Positions 1 to 9,500 of a DNA stretch of 64,000 nucleotides are shown here, piece after piece. The notes beneath the pieces were generated by a model that worked only from the letters and a program-made list of their open reading frames with translations, did not search any database and was not told the DNA's origin. The translations under genes and the position numbers were made by a program. Source of the stretch: Parabacteroides sp. (GTDB taxonomy: Bacteria; Bacteroidota; Bacteroidia; Bacteroidales; Tannerellaceae); the NCBI GenBank assembly GCA_028689545.1, contig JAQVCX010000003.1:1-64000 (forward strand). Reading direction: 5' to 3'. Positions within the stretch are counted from its first letter, which is position 1, and each line of letters begins with the position of its first letter.

Positions 1-1695
1 CACCGTTTCCCGGTCTATTTCACTCATTATTACCAGGCGCAGATCGGTTTCCTTTGCAACTGGAAAAAGCTGGCCTGCCTTATTCTCGTATTGGCTTTCG
101 GACTACCGATATTTTTATTGCCGGAGAAGATCGAGCCGGAAGAGAAGGATCTATCCGCGAGGGACTCTTTATGGATCGCTCGCTACAATGAGTTCGCGGC
201 GAAAGATATTTGGAAAGAAACGATAAAGCCTATCGTCGATAAGAGCTTAGGGGGAACCTTGCGCCTATTTGTCCAAAAGGTGTACGAGGGAAGTTATTTT
301 ACCCGGAATGAGGAAACGGTATTAAGTATCAGCGCTTCCATGCCGAACGGTACGACCCTAGACCAAATGAACCACTTGATCAACCGAATGGAGGCTTACT
401 TGAGTACCTATAAGGAAATACGGCAATTCCAGACCAGTATCTATAATGCACGCCAAGCCAGCATCAACGTCTATTTCACCCGTGAGAACGAGCGGAGTGG
501 TTTCCCCTACACCTTGAAAAGCCGGGTAATTAGCAAAGCGTTGGAGCTAGGTGGCGGAAGTTGGGGCGTATGGGGACTTATGGACCAAGGTTTCAGCAAC
601 GACGTACGTGAGAACGCGGGTTCTTTCCGCATCGAGATGTACGGATATAATTATGACGAGCTGTATGAATGGGCGGAGAAACTACGGGAGAAATTGCTTA
701 CCTATCGCCGTATCAAGGAGGTATTGATCAATTCAGAGTTCTCTTGGTGGAAGGATGATTATCAGGAATTTTACTTTAACCTGAATAAAGCCCGTATGGC
801 ACAAGCGGATATATTGCCGATCGACTTATTCGCTTCTATCCGCCCCGTTTTCGGTAAAGATATCTATGCGGGTACCATTGTCGTTGATAACGAGACGGAA
901 AAGCTAAAGCTCTCTTCCCGCCAATCAAAGGAGTTCGATATCTGGAGTATGCAATATGTACCTCAATCCATTCGTGATAAATCCTATAAGTTATCCGAAC
1001 TCGCTACCGTCGAGAAAAGCCAGACCCCTCAACAGATAGCGAAAGTAAACCAGCAATACAGGCTTTGCCTGCAATATGAATATATCGGCGCTTCCTCACA
1101 AGGCGAGAAGATACAGAAAAGGGAACTCAGGGAGTTCAACCAAATCTTGCCTATGGGATATACGGCGAAAGCGGAAAAGAGCTATTGGTCGTGGGATCAG
1201 AAGGACAATAAACAATACGCGTTATTGTTCTTGATCATCATCATTATTTTCTTCACCACCAGTATCTTGTTCAATTCCTTGAAACAACCGCTGGCGGTCA
1301 TCTTTGTCATTCCGATCTCTTATATCGGGGTATTCCTGACCTTCTATTGGTTCAAGCTGAACTTCGATCAAGGTGGGTTCGCCTCCTTCGTCTTATTATG
1401 CGGTATCACGGTAAACGCCAGTATCTATATCTTAAACGAATATAACCAAATTCGGGAACGGATACCCGCTATCTCCCCAATCCGTGCTTATCTAAAGGCA
1501 TGGAACGCCAAGATCACCCCGATATTCCTAACCGTTATATCGACCATACTCGGATTTATCCCGTTCATGCTCGGTACCGATAAAGAAGCCTTTTGGTTCC
1601 CGCTCGCCGCCGGAACAATAGGCGGCCTCATCATGTCCATCCTAGGCATCTTCCTTTATTTGCCGATATTTACGCTGAAGAAAGGACAGCGTTAA
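1..1695 (+). CDS. RND efflux permease, C-terminal part (5' end outside window)
   Basis: The frame is open from the first base of the window, so the true start lies upstream. The protein is an inner-membrane RND pump subunit, normally about 1000-1050 residues; only the second half is visible. It shows a hydrophobic segment before LPEKIEPEE, a long periplasmic porter region, then a helix cluster beginning YALLFLIIIIIFFTTSILF and ending in DKEAFWFPLAAGTIGGL, the usual RND C-terminal signature. Such pumps export small molecules or metals by proton antiport together with a periplasmic adaptor and an outer-membrane channel. Those partners would lie upstream and are not visible, so substrate and subfamily (HAE1 or CusA-like) cannot be decided. 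Confidence 0.85.
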   Translation, partial: HRFPVYFTHYYQAQIGFLCNWKKLACLILVLAFGLPIFLLPEKIEPEEKDLSARDSLWIARYNEFAAKDIWKETIKPIVDKSLGGTLRLFVQKVYEGSYFTRNEETVLSISASMPNGTTLDQMNHLINRMEAYLSTYKEIRQFQTSIYNARQASINVYFTRENERSGFPYTLKSRVISKALELGGGSWGVWGLMDQGFSNDVRENAGSFRIEMYGYNYDELYEWAEKLREKLLTYRRIKEVLINSEFSWWKDDYQEFYFNLNKARMAQADILPIDLFASIRPVFGKDIYAGTIVVDNETEKLKLSSRQSKEFDIWSMQYVPQSIRDKSYKLSELATVEKSQTPQQIAKVNQQYRLCLQYEYIGASSQGEKIQKRELREFNQILPMGYTAKAEKSYWSWDQKDNKQYALLFLIIIIIFFTTSILFNSLKQPLAVIFVIPISYIGVFLTFYWFKLNFDQGGFASFVLLCGITVNASIYILNEYNQIRERIPAISPIRAYLKAWNAKITPIFLTVISTILGFIPFMLGTDKEAFWFPLAAGTIGGLIMSILGIFLYLPIFTLKKGQR

Positions 1696-1747
1696 ACAAG
1701 AATACGTATCTTTAGCGGATAAATTGTTTATCTAATTCACTAAACTT

Positions 1748-3094
1748 ATGAGACACATAAATTATTTAGTATTGCTGCTGGGGGCTTGCTGCGTGGGGGC
1801 TTGCAGTTCCCCGGAAAAGGGCACAAAAGAGGCTTATCCGATGTTCTGGACTTGGATGGATTACCGGCCCGGAATGAATTTCGATTCCATCTGCACGGTA
1901 ATGAACGAGGTAGGGATAGACGGTGTCATGCTAAACGCCCCTACTCCGGATGATTACCGCATCGCTATCCCCATCGCCCAGAAACAGGGGATAGAGGTCT
2001 ACGCCTGGTTATGGACGATGAATCTGGAACACGACCGAGACGCTATCTTAAAAGAACATCCCGAATGGTTCAGCGTAAACCGCGACGGACAAAGCTTGGC
2101 CGATACCACCGCCTACGTGAATTACTACAAATTCATGTGTCCCGCCCTTCCTGAGGTACGGGAGTTTATCAAGAAGAAAATCGAGGCTTACTGCGAGGTA
2201 GAGGGTTTGAACGGTATCGCTATCGATTATCACCGCTTCGTGGATGTCATCCTCCCCACCACCCTTTGGCCGAGATACGGTATCGTGCAAGACCAAGAAT
2301 ATCCGCAATGGGATTTTGGTTATCACCCGGCTATGATCGAGAAGTTCAAGACCGCTTACGGATATGACCCACGCGAGCAGGAAGATCCCTCGCAAGATGA
2401 GAAATGGCTCCAGTTCCGTTGCGACCAGATCACGGAGGTGGCCAACATGATCGCCGAGGTGGTTCACTCGCATGGCAAGAAGATGGCGGCCTCCCCGTTC
2501 CCAACGCCCAAGATGGCATCCAAGATGGTTCGCCAGGACTGGGGTAAATGGAACTTGGATATTGTGTTCCCGATGGTATATCACAACTTCTATACGAAAG
2601 ATATCAGCTTCGTATCCGACTGTATGATCGAGGACGCGCGGGATAAGAACCCGAATACCACGCTATATTGCGGATTGATGGCGGGCGACGACATACAGGA
2701 GGCGATGAACGCCGCGCTCAATCATGGGGCGGAAGGTGTCGCCATATTTACGGTATCCTCTTTGCGCACGCCGGAACAACGGGCCTTGTTTCGCGCCTAT
2801 ACGGATAGCATCCGTGCGGCCCGTACACAGAACAACGGGGTGAACCCGGCCTTGGTCAAGAACCCGAAAGTAACCGATCCGTTCGAGAACATGCGTATCC
2901 TTGGCATGATCAACGCGAAGATCCAAGAACTAGCCAACGTCCCTACGCCCAACATCGCCGACTATAAACTGGTGAAAGAGCAAGGAGCCACGAAATACTA
3001 CGAGGTAAAAGAGCTGAACACGGGGAAGACCTTCTGCGTAGACTTCTACTTCTACGGAGGTATTCTTTCAGGATGGAACGTGACGGAGAAATAA
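1748..3094 (+). CDS. Lipoprotein, GHL10-like putative glycoside hydrolase (TIM-barrel)
   Basis: A 448-residue secreted lipoprotein with signal peptide and lipobox VGAC (Cys19). The body reads as a TIM-barrel glycosidase-like protein: MFWTWMDYRP near the N terminus, EVYAWLWTMN, HPEWF, GLNGIAIDYHRF with a candidate acidic catalytic strand, and FPMVYHNF. These resemble the GHL10/family-10-like putative glycosidases of Bacteroidetes. A sugar substrate is not evident because no SusCD or other glycosidase is adjacent. It starts 52 bases after the RND gene, and a strong hairpin follows its stop. The fold is moderately secure; the enzymatic role is inferred. Confidence 0.7.
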   Translation: MRHINYLVLLLGACCVGACSSPEKGTKEAYPMFWTWMDYRPGMNFDSICTVMNEVGIDGVMLNAPTPDDYRIAIPIAQKQGIEVYAWLWTMNLEHDRDAILKEHPEWFSVNRDGQSLADTTAYVNYYKFMCPALPEVREFIKKKIEAYCEVEGLNGIAIDYHRFVDVILPTTLWPRYGIVQDQEYPQWDFGYHPAMIEKFKTAYGYDPREQEDPSQDEKWLQFRCDQITEVANMIAEVVHSHGKKMAASPFPTPKMASKMVRQDWGKWNLDIVFPMVYHNFYTKDISFVSDCMIEDARDKNPNTTLYCGLMAGDDIQEAMNAALNHGAEGVAIFTVSSLRTPEQRALFRAYTDSIRAARTQNNGVNPALVKNPKVTDPFENMRILGMINAKIQELANVPTPNIADYKLVKEQGATKYYEVKELNTGKTFCVDFYFYGGILSGWNVTEK

Positions 3095-3116
3095 ATACTT
3101 GATAAGAGCTATCTTT

Positions 3117-3154
3117 ATGCGACCTGCCTCGTAAATCCACAAGGCAGGTCGCAT
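3117..3154 (+). terminator. Hairpin downstream of the glycosidase-like gene
   Basis: A perfect 13-bp inverted repeat (3117-3129 and 3142-3154) with a 12-nt loop begins 23 bases after the stop codon at 3094. There is no good T-tract, so it may act as an mRNA 3' stabiliser or a Rho-assisted terminator. Confidence 0.5.
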
Positions 3155-3237
3155 GCGTAAACACTCCTATTCCAAAACATAAGAACAAATCAGTTGGAGC
3201 TACCGGCTTAATTGCCCATTCCTTCCTAAAGAGACCT

Positions 3238-3322
3238 CCGTTTCCATAGCAGGACACTGTAGTGTCCACTAATGGACACTACAGTGTCCTGCTATGGAAA
3301 CGGCAGTGTCCTACTATGGAAA
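3238..3322. repeat. Intergenic nested inverted-repeat cluster A
   Basis: A perfect 31-bp inverted repeat (3238-3268 and 3273-3303) has a 4-base spacer, ctaa. Each arm contains its own smaller palindrome, ggacact-gt-agtgtcc. A degenerate third copy of the right arm's second half follows (3304-3321). It lies between two convergent genes and is unlike a simple terminator because of the arm length, internal symmetry and extra copy. Three further clusters with the same architecture but other sequences lie at 30686-30778, 40951-41033 and 49351-49456. Confidence 0.85.
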
Positions 3323-3387
3323 TTAGAGGAAACTATAATAGACTTATAAGCAAGATCTTATATCATACCTATTCTTCTCCTAAATTT

Positions 3388-5118
3388 CTAGGAAAAACAT
3401 CCTGGAGTCACCTCCCAGCACTTCCATCCCTTGTTGGCACAGATATATACAATGTAGGAACGGACATGATAGAGAGGGAACTTCTCGTTGGTATCCTTGG
3501 CGTAGGCGAGTACTTGCGCCACGTCCTCGGGACGGGGATCGTTGAGCGCCAGCATGCGCTCCGCCTCTTTCGCCTTGAAATACTTAAACTCCACCAACCG
3601 GTCATCCTTGTAATAGTCCGTACCGGGGATACCGGTCATCTCGAAATCGGAACGGCCCGCCGAATTGTTCTGCTCTATGGCAAACGTATAGCAGCTGCTC
3701 AGGTAACGGGAACAAAGCTCGAAGAAGGAGCAGCGGATGAAATTCTCGTTGATCTTGTCGAACACCTGCGCCGGAAACTGCCCGAGGTATTGCTCGAAGT
3801 AGTTTTGCACGAGCGACTCGAAACGACGCTCTTCCGTGAAACGCTCGTAAGTGGGAACATAGCGTTGGGCGTTTCCCTCTATATGATTCATCTCGTTGTA
3901 ATAGTCCATGTAGATGCTGCGCATCGTGAGGTTGGGTAGCACCATGCGGTAATTATTCCGCAGCGTGGTCATGCCCAGATAAAAGAGGCTGATAGGATAG
4001 AAGTTCTTGTCGAAGAATTTCCGCTTGTTGAACTTGCTGGACAGGTCGGAAACGTTGTAGGACAACTCATTGTCGATCACCAACGCGTCCAGCATCTCCT
4101 TGGCGTTCTCAAGGGAAAGAGTCAGACGACGAATCCAACCGATATCCGTACGCAGGTTCTCATCCACCAGCTCACTAGGGATCATGCCTTTGCGAACAGC
4201 GAATTTCTTGAGGAAATAGGTCAGGATGGTGGAGTTGAACAAGGGCTCAGTTTCTGGTAAGAAGCGGTAGCCATCGTAATTGTTTACGATCAGTTCCCAA
4301 ATTTCCTCGAACCTCTCCTGTCCCTCGGTATATTTATCGAGCACATAACGTAAGTAAGCGGTTGCTTCATCATACGTAAATCCCAGCATATTCAGAAAAT
4401 CCGGTTCCAGTGTCAAGATCTCCGCTATATTATACCCGCTTGTCAAATCGTCCATCGTGACAGGAAGCACTCCCGTGCAGAAACACGTACGGATACTACC
4501 TTCGCCGATACCCGCCTTGATCACCTTAAAGAAAGTACGCAGGAAACTATCCTTCGTGGTTACCTGCTCATAGAGCGGATCCTTGTAGGCCGTCAACAAC
4601 TGATTGGTGAAATTATCGTACTCATCGATCAGCACATACACTTTAGGCAGTCCATGCTCGCGGACGTATCCCAAGACCTCCTCAAGCATCTGGGAAGCAT
4701 CATCACGGCTAGAGAACTGAAAGTCCTTGAACACGTCACGGTTATGCGTCACCATAATTTCCACCGGAGAACAGTTCAAACGATTGAAGTTACACTCCAG
4801 CCCTTCCATGTCATCGGCCATCACCATCTTGGAGAAATCATAGCGCACGATCATATAACGATTATGTTCCTCCGTCGGGTGCTCCCCGATCCAAGTCCCG
4901 CCAAAGAGTTCCTCGAACCGGCCGGCCTTGGTGCGGTCGTAGTAACACGCCAAGGTAGAGACAAACAAGCTCTTGCCGAAACGCCGGGGGCGGAGGAAAA
5001 CAGGGGCTTTATAATCTTCCAAGCCCGGGATAAAATCGGTCTTGTCCACATAGTAGAAATCACGTTCACGCATTTCTACGAAATCTGCCACCGCATAAGG
5101 AATCGTTATTCGTGCCAT
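3388..5118 (-). CDS. AAA-ATPase-like / PD-(D/E)XK nuclease-domain protein
   Basis: A 576-residue cytoplasmic protein of the AAA-ATPase_like (PF09820) plus DUF1703 type, often multi-copy in Bacteroidales genomes. The N terminus has the family opening (DFVEMRERDFYYVDKTDF), a P-loop in RPRRFGKSLFVSTL and a Walker-B-like strand in VYVLIDEYDN. The C-terminal part carries GRSDFEMTG...DRLVEFKY, matching a PD-(D/E)XK nuclease core (Asp, then Glu-x-Lys). The biological role is unproven; defence or mobile-element links have been proposed for relatives. It is a single gene with its own promoter. The large open frames on the opposite strand are shadows. Confidence 0.85.
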   Translation of the reverse strand: MARITIPYAVADFVEMRERDFYYVDKTDFIPGLEDYKAPVFLRPRRFGKSLFVSTLACYYDRTKAGRFEELFGGTWIGEHPTEEHNRYMIVRYDFSKMVMADDMEGLECNFNRLNCSPVEIMVTHNRDVFKDFQFSSRDDASQMLEEVLGYVREHGLPKVYVLIDEYDNFTNQLLTAYKDPLYEQVTTKDSFLRTFFKVIKAGIGEGSIRTCFCTGVLPVTMDDLTSGYNIAEILTLEPDFLNMLGFTYDEATAYLRYVLDKYTEGQERFEEIWELIVNNYDGYRFLPETEPLFNSTILTYFLKKFAVRKGMIPSELVDENLRTDIGWIRRLTLSLENAKEMLDALVIDNELSYNVSDLSSKFNKRKFFDKNFYPISLFYLGMTTLRNNYRMVLPNLTMRSIYMDYYNEMNHIEGNAQRYVPTYERFTEERRFESLVQNYFEQYLGQFPAQVFDKINENFIRCSFFELCSRYLSSCYTFAIEQNNSAGRSDFEMTGIPGTDYYKDDRLVEFKYFKAKEAERMLALNDPRPEDVAQVLAYAKDTNEKFPLYHVRSYIVYICANKGWKCWEVTPGCFS

Positions 5119-5145
5119 AAGCTTTCTTTTTTCTAATTATGGAAA

Positions 5146-5153
5146 CAAATATA
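5146..5153 (-). promoter_or_regulatory. -7 element for the AAA-ATPase-like gene
   Basis: TATATTTG on the minus strand matches the Bacteroides sigma-70 -7 consensus TAnnTTTG and lies 27 bases before the start codon. No clear -33 element was seen. Confidence 0.55.
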
Positions 5154-5383
5154 GAAATAAAAAGTGAGATAATGTTCAATCATTTAATCCGAGAAACACC
5201 ACGATGGCAAAGCACTGGCAATGAAACTTTCTATTCATCAACGCTTTGATGTACCATTTTAGGAATTCAGTATGGAAAGCGTGTAGCAAAGCGGTCAGCC
5301 CTAGTCTTGGACGTATTGATCCTCGAAGTGCAGGGGCTGAAAAAAAACAAAACAGTTTCTTAGGCAGAAACCATAAAGAAGTA

Positions 5384-5391
5384 TATTTTTG
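5384..5391 (+). promoter_or_regulatory. -7 element upstream of the 262-aa unknown gene
   Basis: TATTTTTG fits TAnnTTTG. The predicted transcription start is near 5398, only about 16 bases before the ATG at 5414. This supports that start rather than the longer upstream reading of the frame. Confidence 0.5.
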
Positions 5392-5413
5392 TATCAAATC
5401 AAATCATAAAGCC

Positions 5414-6202
5414 ATGATTGTACATGATATGTCAGCAGAGAACAAGTTGCAAGAACTAAAAACAGATTATTGGAGACTAATTCCCAAGATCGAAATGGCG
5501 GCTGAATCCTATGCGCGGGATGCATGCAAGATCATTTGTTCGAAATTGTTGCGCAGATATCCCATCGCCCCCCGTCACTTAACATTTAAGAGCCAAAACA
5601 ACAACCATTGGACGTTGGCGCTTTCCATCCAATGCAACATGGTAGCCAGCCTAACTTATATCACGATACCCGGTGTCAAAAACACATATATATCCTTTTA
5701 TTCCAACGCGAGGAACCGTCACTCCGCACGTGAGTTCACCCACCATTTCATCCAACGCTACAAGGAACGCTTGTTGATTCCGAATGGTCTCGATCTATCG
5801 GGCGGAAACGTAATAGAAGACTATTTATGGAGAACCGGGAACGCTATTGAATACGATGTCGATGAAAACCTGACCTACTCCGTATCCAGACATGGTTTCG
5901 CCATTATTCACCCCCTCATACCTCACTATTTCTTAATGAAGACCTATATAGCCAAAGACGAGACATTTAGCAAAAACAAAGCCAATTTCAGCGATCAAGT
6001 GGCCAGCGTATTGAATCTTTACCTGTTTTTGAGCGAAAACCGCTTCCAACTGACCTACGAGATCGTGGAAGAGCAATTTCGCAAATGCGAGCATATCGAC
6101 GAGACATTCATGGAGGCTTATGCCAAAAAATTCAGACCTAACCGTCCGGTCAATTACGATGACATCAATGCTTTCTGCCGAGAGGAATTCGGTCATACCT
6201 AA
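5414..6202 (+). CDS. Conserved-looking protein of unknown function, 262 aa
   Basis: The frame is open from 5246, but the upstream part is low-complexity and lies before a good -7 element, so I place the start at ATG 5414 (MIVHDMSAEN); ATG 5429 is the alternative. There is no signal peptide or membrane segment, so it should be cytoplasmic. The sequence is charged and aromatic-rich, with HHFIQRYKERL near the middle and NYDDINAFCREEF near the end. I do not recognise a family. It stands alone between divergent and downstream promoters. Confidence 0.7.
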   Translation: MIVHDMSAENKLQELKTDYWRLIPKIEMAAESYARDACKIICSKLLRRYPIAPRHLTFKSQNNNHWTLALSIQCNMVASLTYITIPGVKNTYISFYSNARNRHSAREFTHHFIQRYKERLLIPNGLDLSGGNVIEDYLWRTGNAIEYDVDENLTYSVSRHGFAIIHPLIPHYFLMKTYIAKDETFSKNKANFSDQVASVLNLYLFLSENRFQLTYEIVEEQFRKCEHIDETFMEAYAKKFRPNRPVNYDDINAFCREEFGHT

Positions 6203-6253
6203 CATTCATATGATGTCTTGGCGAAAAACCGGCAAATTAATATGCCTTCAAAA

Positions 6254-6284
6254 TTTGTTCTTTCAAACAAAACTTATACCTTTG
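6254..6284 (+). promoter_or_regulatory. Near-consensus Bacteroides promoter for the small transcription unit
   Basis: TTTG at 6254-6257, 19 bases, then TACCTTTG at 6277-6284: both elements and the spacing match the Bacteroides primary sigma consensus (TTTG, N19-21, TAnnTTTG). The predicted transcription start is about 6291. Confidence 0.75.
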
Positions 6285-6306
6285 CCGAAATTTCTGAAGA
6301 GAGCAC

Positions 6307-6411
6307 ATGACGAACAAGACACATAAGGACAATCCGAAGTTCTATTCCGGTTATATGTCGGAGGTTGAGGCTCTTTTCTCTATTTTACGGGATTATAATT
6401 TGGTTATATAA
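6307..6411 (+). CDS. Small ORF of 34 codons in its own transcription unit
   Basis: ATG at 6307 begins a 34-codon frame (starts MTNKTHKDNPKF, ends RDYNLVI) that stops at 6411, one base before a strong terminator stem. A near-consensus promoter lies just upstream, so promoter, ORF and terminator fit in about 190 bases. The peptide is soluble and amphipathic, with no signal peptide and no run of one amino acid, which argues against a classical leader peptide for carB. It may be a small protein or the RNA itself may be the product (a transcript of about 155 nt). I recognise no family. Confidence 0.5.
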   Translation: MTNKTHKDNPKFYSGYMSEVEALFSILRDYNLVI

Positions 6412-6412
6412 G

Positions 6413-6446
6413 ATGCGTTGGTTACTTTTACTAACGCATTTTTTTT
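6413..6446 (+). terminator. Rho-independent terminator of the small transcription unit
   Basis: A 10-bp stem (6413-6422 with 6430-6439, one G-T pair) with a 7-nt loop is followed directly by eight T. It ends the small unit 82 bases before carB. Confidence 0.85.
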
Positions 6447-6528
6447 GCGCCCGTCAGTACGGTGATATAATATATAAGGTATAACATTCTATAAAATCAT
6501 TATAACAAATAAAACAACCCAAATTACT

Positions 6529-9500
6529 ATGTCGAAAAGTGATATCAAAAAGGTGATTGTTCTGGGCTCGGGTGCCCTGAAGATCGGACAAGCCGGGGAG
6601 TTTGACTACTCTGGTTCGCAAGCGTTAAAGGCTCTGAAAGAAGAAGGGATCAGTACCGTATTGCTAAATCCGAACATCGCGACGATCCAAACATCCGAGG
6701 GAGTAGCCGATAAGGTGTATTTCTTGCCTATCACTCCTTACTTCGTGGAGGAAGTTATCAAAAAAGAACAACCGGACGGAATCCTATTGGCGTTTGGCGG
6801 CCAGACCGCTTTGAACTGCGGTACTCAACTTTACACCAGCGGTACGTTGGCTAAATACGACGTGAAAGTATTGGGTACATCCGTTGAGGCTATCATGTAC
6901 ACCGAGGACCGTGACCTATTTGTTAAGAAACTGAATGAGATAGAAGTGAAGACCCCGATCAGCCAAGCCGTAGAAAGCATGGAAGATGCCGTGGCTGCCG
7001 CTTACAAGATCGGTTTCCCGATAATGATCCGTTCCGCTTACGCACTAGGTGGTATGGGTAGTGGTATTTGCAAGGACGAGGCCGAGCTTCGCACGTTGGC
7101 GGAAAGCGCCTTCGCTTACTCATCCCAGATCTTGGTCGAGGAATCGTTGAAGGGTTGGAAAGAGATCGAGTTCGAGGTGATCCGCGACAAGAACGACCAC
7201 TGCTTCACGGTAGTGAGTATGGAGAACGTTGACCCGCTAGGCGTACACACCGGCGAGAGTATCGTAGTAGCTCCGACTTGCTCCCTGACAGAAAAAGAAT
7301 TAGACCTGTTGAAGGAACTTTCTACCAAGACGATCCGCCACTTAGGTATCGTGGGTGAATGTAATATCCAATACGCTTTCAACTCCGAGACTTGCGATTA
7401 CCGCGTGATCGAGGTGAACGCTCGTTTGAGCCGTTCTTCCGCCTTGGCATCCAAGGCCAGCGGTTATCCATTGGCTTTCGTCGCCGCGAAGTTGGCGTTG
7501 GGCTACGGATTGGACGAGATCGGCGAGATGGGTACCCCAAACTCCGCGTACAAAGCGCCGGAGGTAGATTATATGATCGTGAAGATCCCTCGTTGGGACT
7601 TGACGAAGTTCGTGGGTGTCAGCCGCCAGATCGGTTCCAGCATGAAATCCGTCGGCGAGATCATGTCTATCGGTAAGAGCTTCGAGGAGATCATGCAGAA
7701 GGGTCTTCGTATGATCGGACAAGGCATGCATGGTTTCGTAGGAAATAACGACATCACCTTCGACAATCTGGACGAGGAGTTGGCGAACCCTACCGACTTG
7801 CGTATCTTCGCCGTGGCACAAGCCCTGGAACAAGGATATAGCGTAGACAAGATACATGAGTTGTCAAAGATCACACGCTGGTTCTTGGAAGGCTTAAAGA
7901 ATATCGTGGATTACGCCCAGGTATTGAAAGGTTACAACAAGATCGAGGATCTTCCGGAGGATGTATTGAAAGAGGCGAAACGCCTTGGTTTCTCAGACTT
8001 CCAGATCGCTCGTTACGTAGAGGACCCGGAAGGCAATATGGAGAAAGAGAATATCCGCGTACGTAACTTGCGTAAGAAAATGGGCATTCTCCCTACCGTG
8101 AAACGTATCAACACGATCGCTTCCGAGCATCCGGAATTGACCAACTATCTATATATGACTTACGACGGAACACCGCACGATATCACCTACTACCCGAATG
8201 AGAAAAACGTGATTATCTTGGGTTCCGGGGCTTATCGTATCGGCTCGTCCGTTGAGTTCGACTGGTGTTCGGTGAATGCCGCCCAAACCGCTCGTAAGCT
8301 AGGTTACAAATCGATCATGATCAACTATAACCCGGAGACCGTATCCACCGACTACGATATGTGCGACCGCCTTTACTTCGACGAGCTTTCGTTCGAGCGT
8401 GTGCTAGACGTGATCGATCTGGAATTGCCGAAGGGTGTGATCGTCTCCGTAGGTGGACAGATCCCGAACAACTTGGCGATGAAACTGTACCGCCAGAATG
8501 TTCCGGTATTGGGTACTTCCCCGCTATCGATCGACCGTGCCGAGAACCGTCATAAATTCTCCGCAATGTTGGATTCGCTAAGTATCGACCAACCTCGTTG
8601 GGCGGAGCTTACCAGCATGGAAGAGATCGACGCGTTTATCGAGAAAGTAGATTTCCCGATCTTGATCCGTCCGTCTTACGTATTGTCCGGTGCGGCTATG
8701 AACGTTTGCCATACGAAAGAGCAGATGATCGAGTTCTTGGATTTGGCCGCTAAGGTTTCCAAAGAATATCCGGTGGTCGTATCCGAGTTTATGCAAGGAA
8801 CGAAAGAGATCGAGTTCGACGCTGTCGCTATGAATGGCGAGGTGGTTGAGTACGCTATCTCCGAGCATATCGAGTTCGCCGGTGTTCACTCCGGTGACGC
8901 TACCTTGGTGTTCCCGGCTCAGAAGATTTACTTCGAGACAGCCCGCCGTATCAAGAAAGTAAGCAAGATGATCGCTAAGGAATTAAATATCAGCGGTCCG
9001 TTCAATATCCAGTTCTTGGCGAAGAATAACTTCGTGAAAGTAATCGAATGTAACTTACGTGCCTCACGTAGCTTCCCGTTTGTATCTAAAGTATTGAAAC
9101 GCAACTTTATCGAGACAGCTACCCGCATCATGCTGGACGCTCCGTACACGCAACCGGATAAGAGCGCGTTCGATATCGACTGGATCGGCATCAAGGCTTC
9201 CCAGTTCTCATTCGCCCGTCTGCACAAGGCAGACCCCGTATTAGGCGTGGACATGAGCTCTACCGGCGAGGTAGGTTGTATCGGCGACGATTTCAACGAG
9301 GCTTTACTTTCCGCTATGATCGCCGTAGGCAACAGTATTCCTAAGAAGAACATTTTAGTATCTTCCGGTGCCGCCAAAAGCAAGGTTGATTTATTGGAGC
9401 CTTGCCGTATGCTAGATGCCAAAGGATACACGATCTATGGTACGCACGGAACCGCCAAGTTCCTAAACGATAACGGAATCAAGGCTACAACCGTTTGCTG

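Noticed and set aside
3262-3939. A 225-codon plus-strand frame
   Set aside because: It starts within repeat cluster A and runs antisense to the AAA-ATPase-like gene; no plausible protein features.
5296-5347. Imperfect inverted repeat cagccct...aggggctg followed by A-run as a terminator
   Set aside because: For plus-strand transcription the tail is A rather than T, and no plus-strand gene ends here; the stem is short with a long loop.
5246-5413. Extended N terminus for the 262-aa unknown protein
   Set aside because: This part is upstream of the predicted transcription start and of low protein-like quality, so ATG 5414 was used.
6413-6446. The terminator before carB as a classical leader-peptide attenuator
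   Set aside because: The 34-codon ORF has no run of arginine or other diagnostic codons, and no alternative antiterminator pairing was evident; it reads as a plain terminator.
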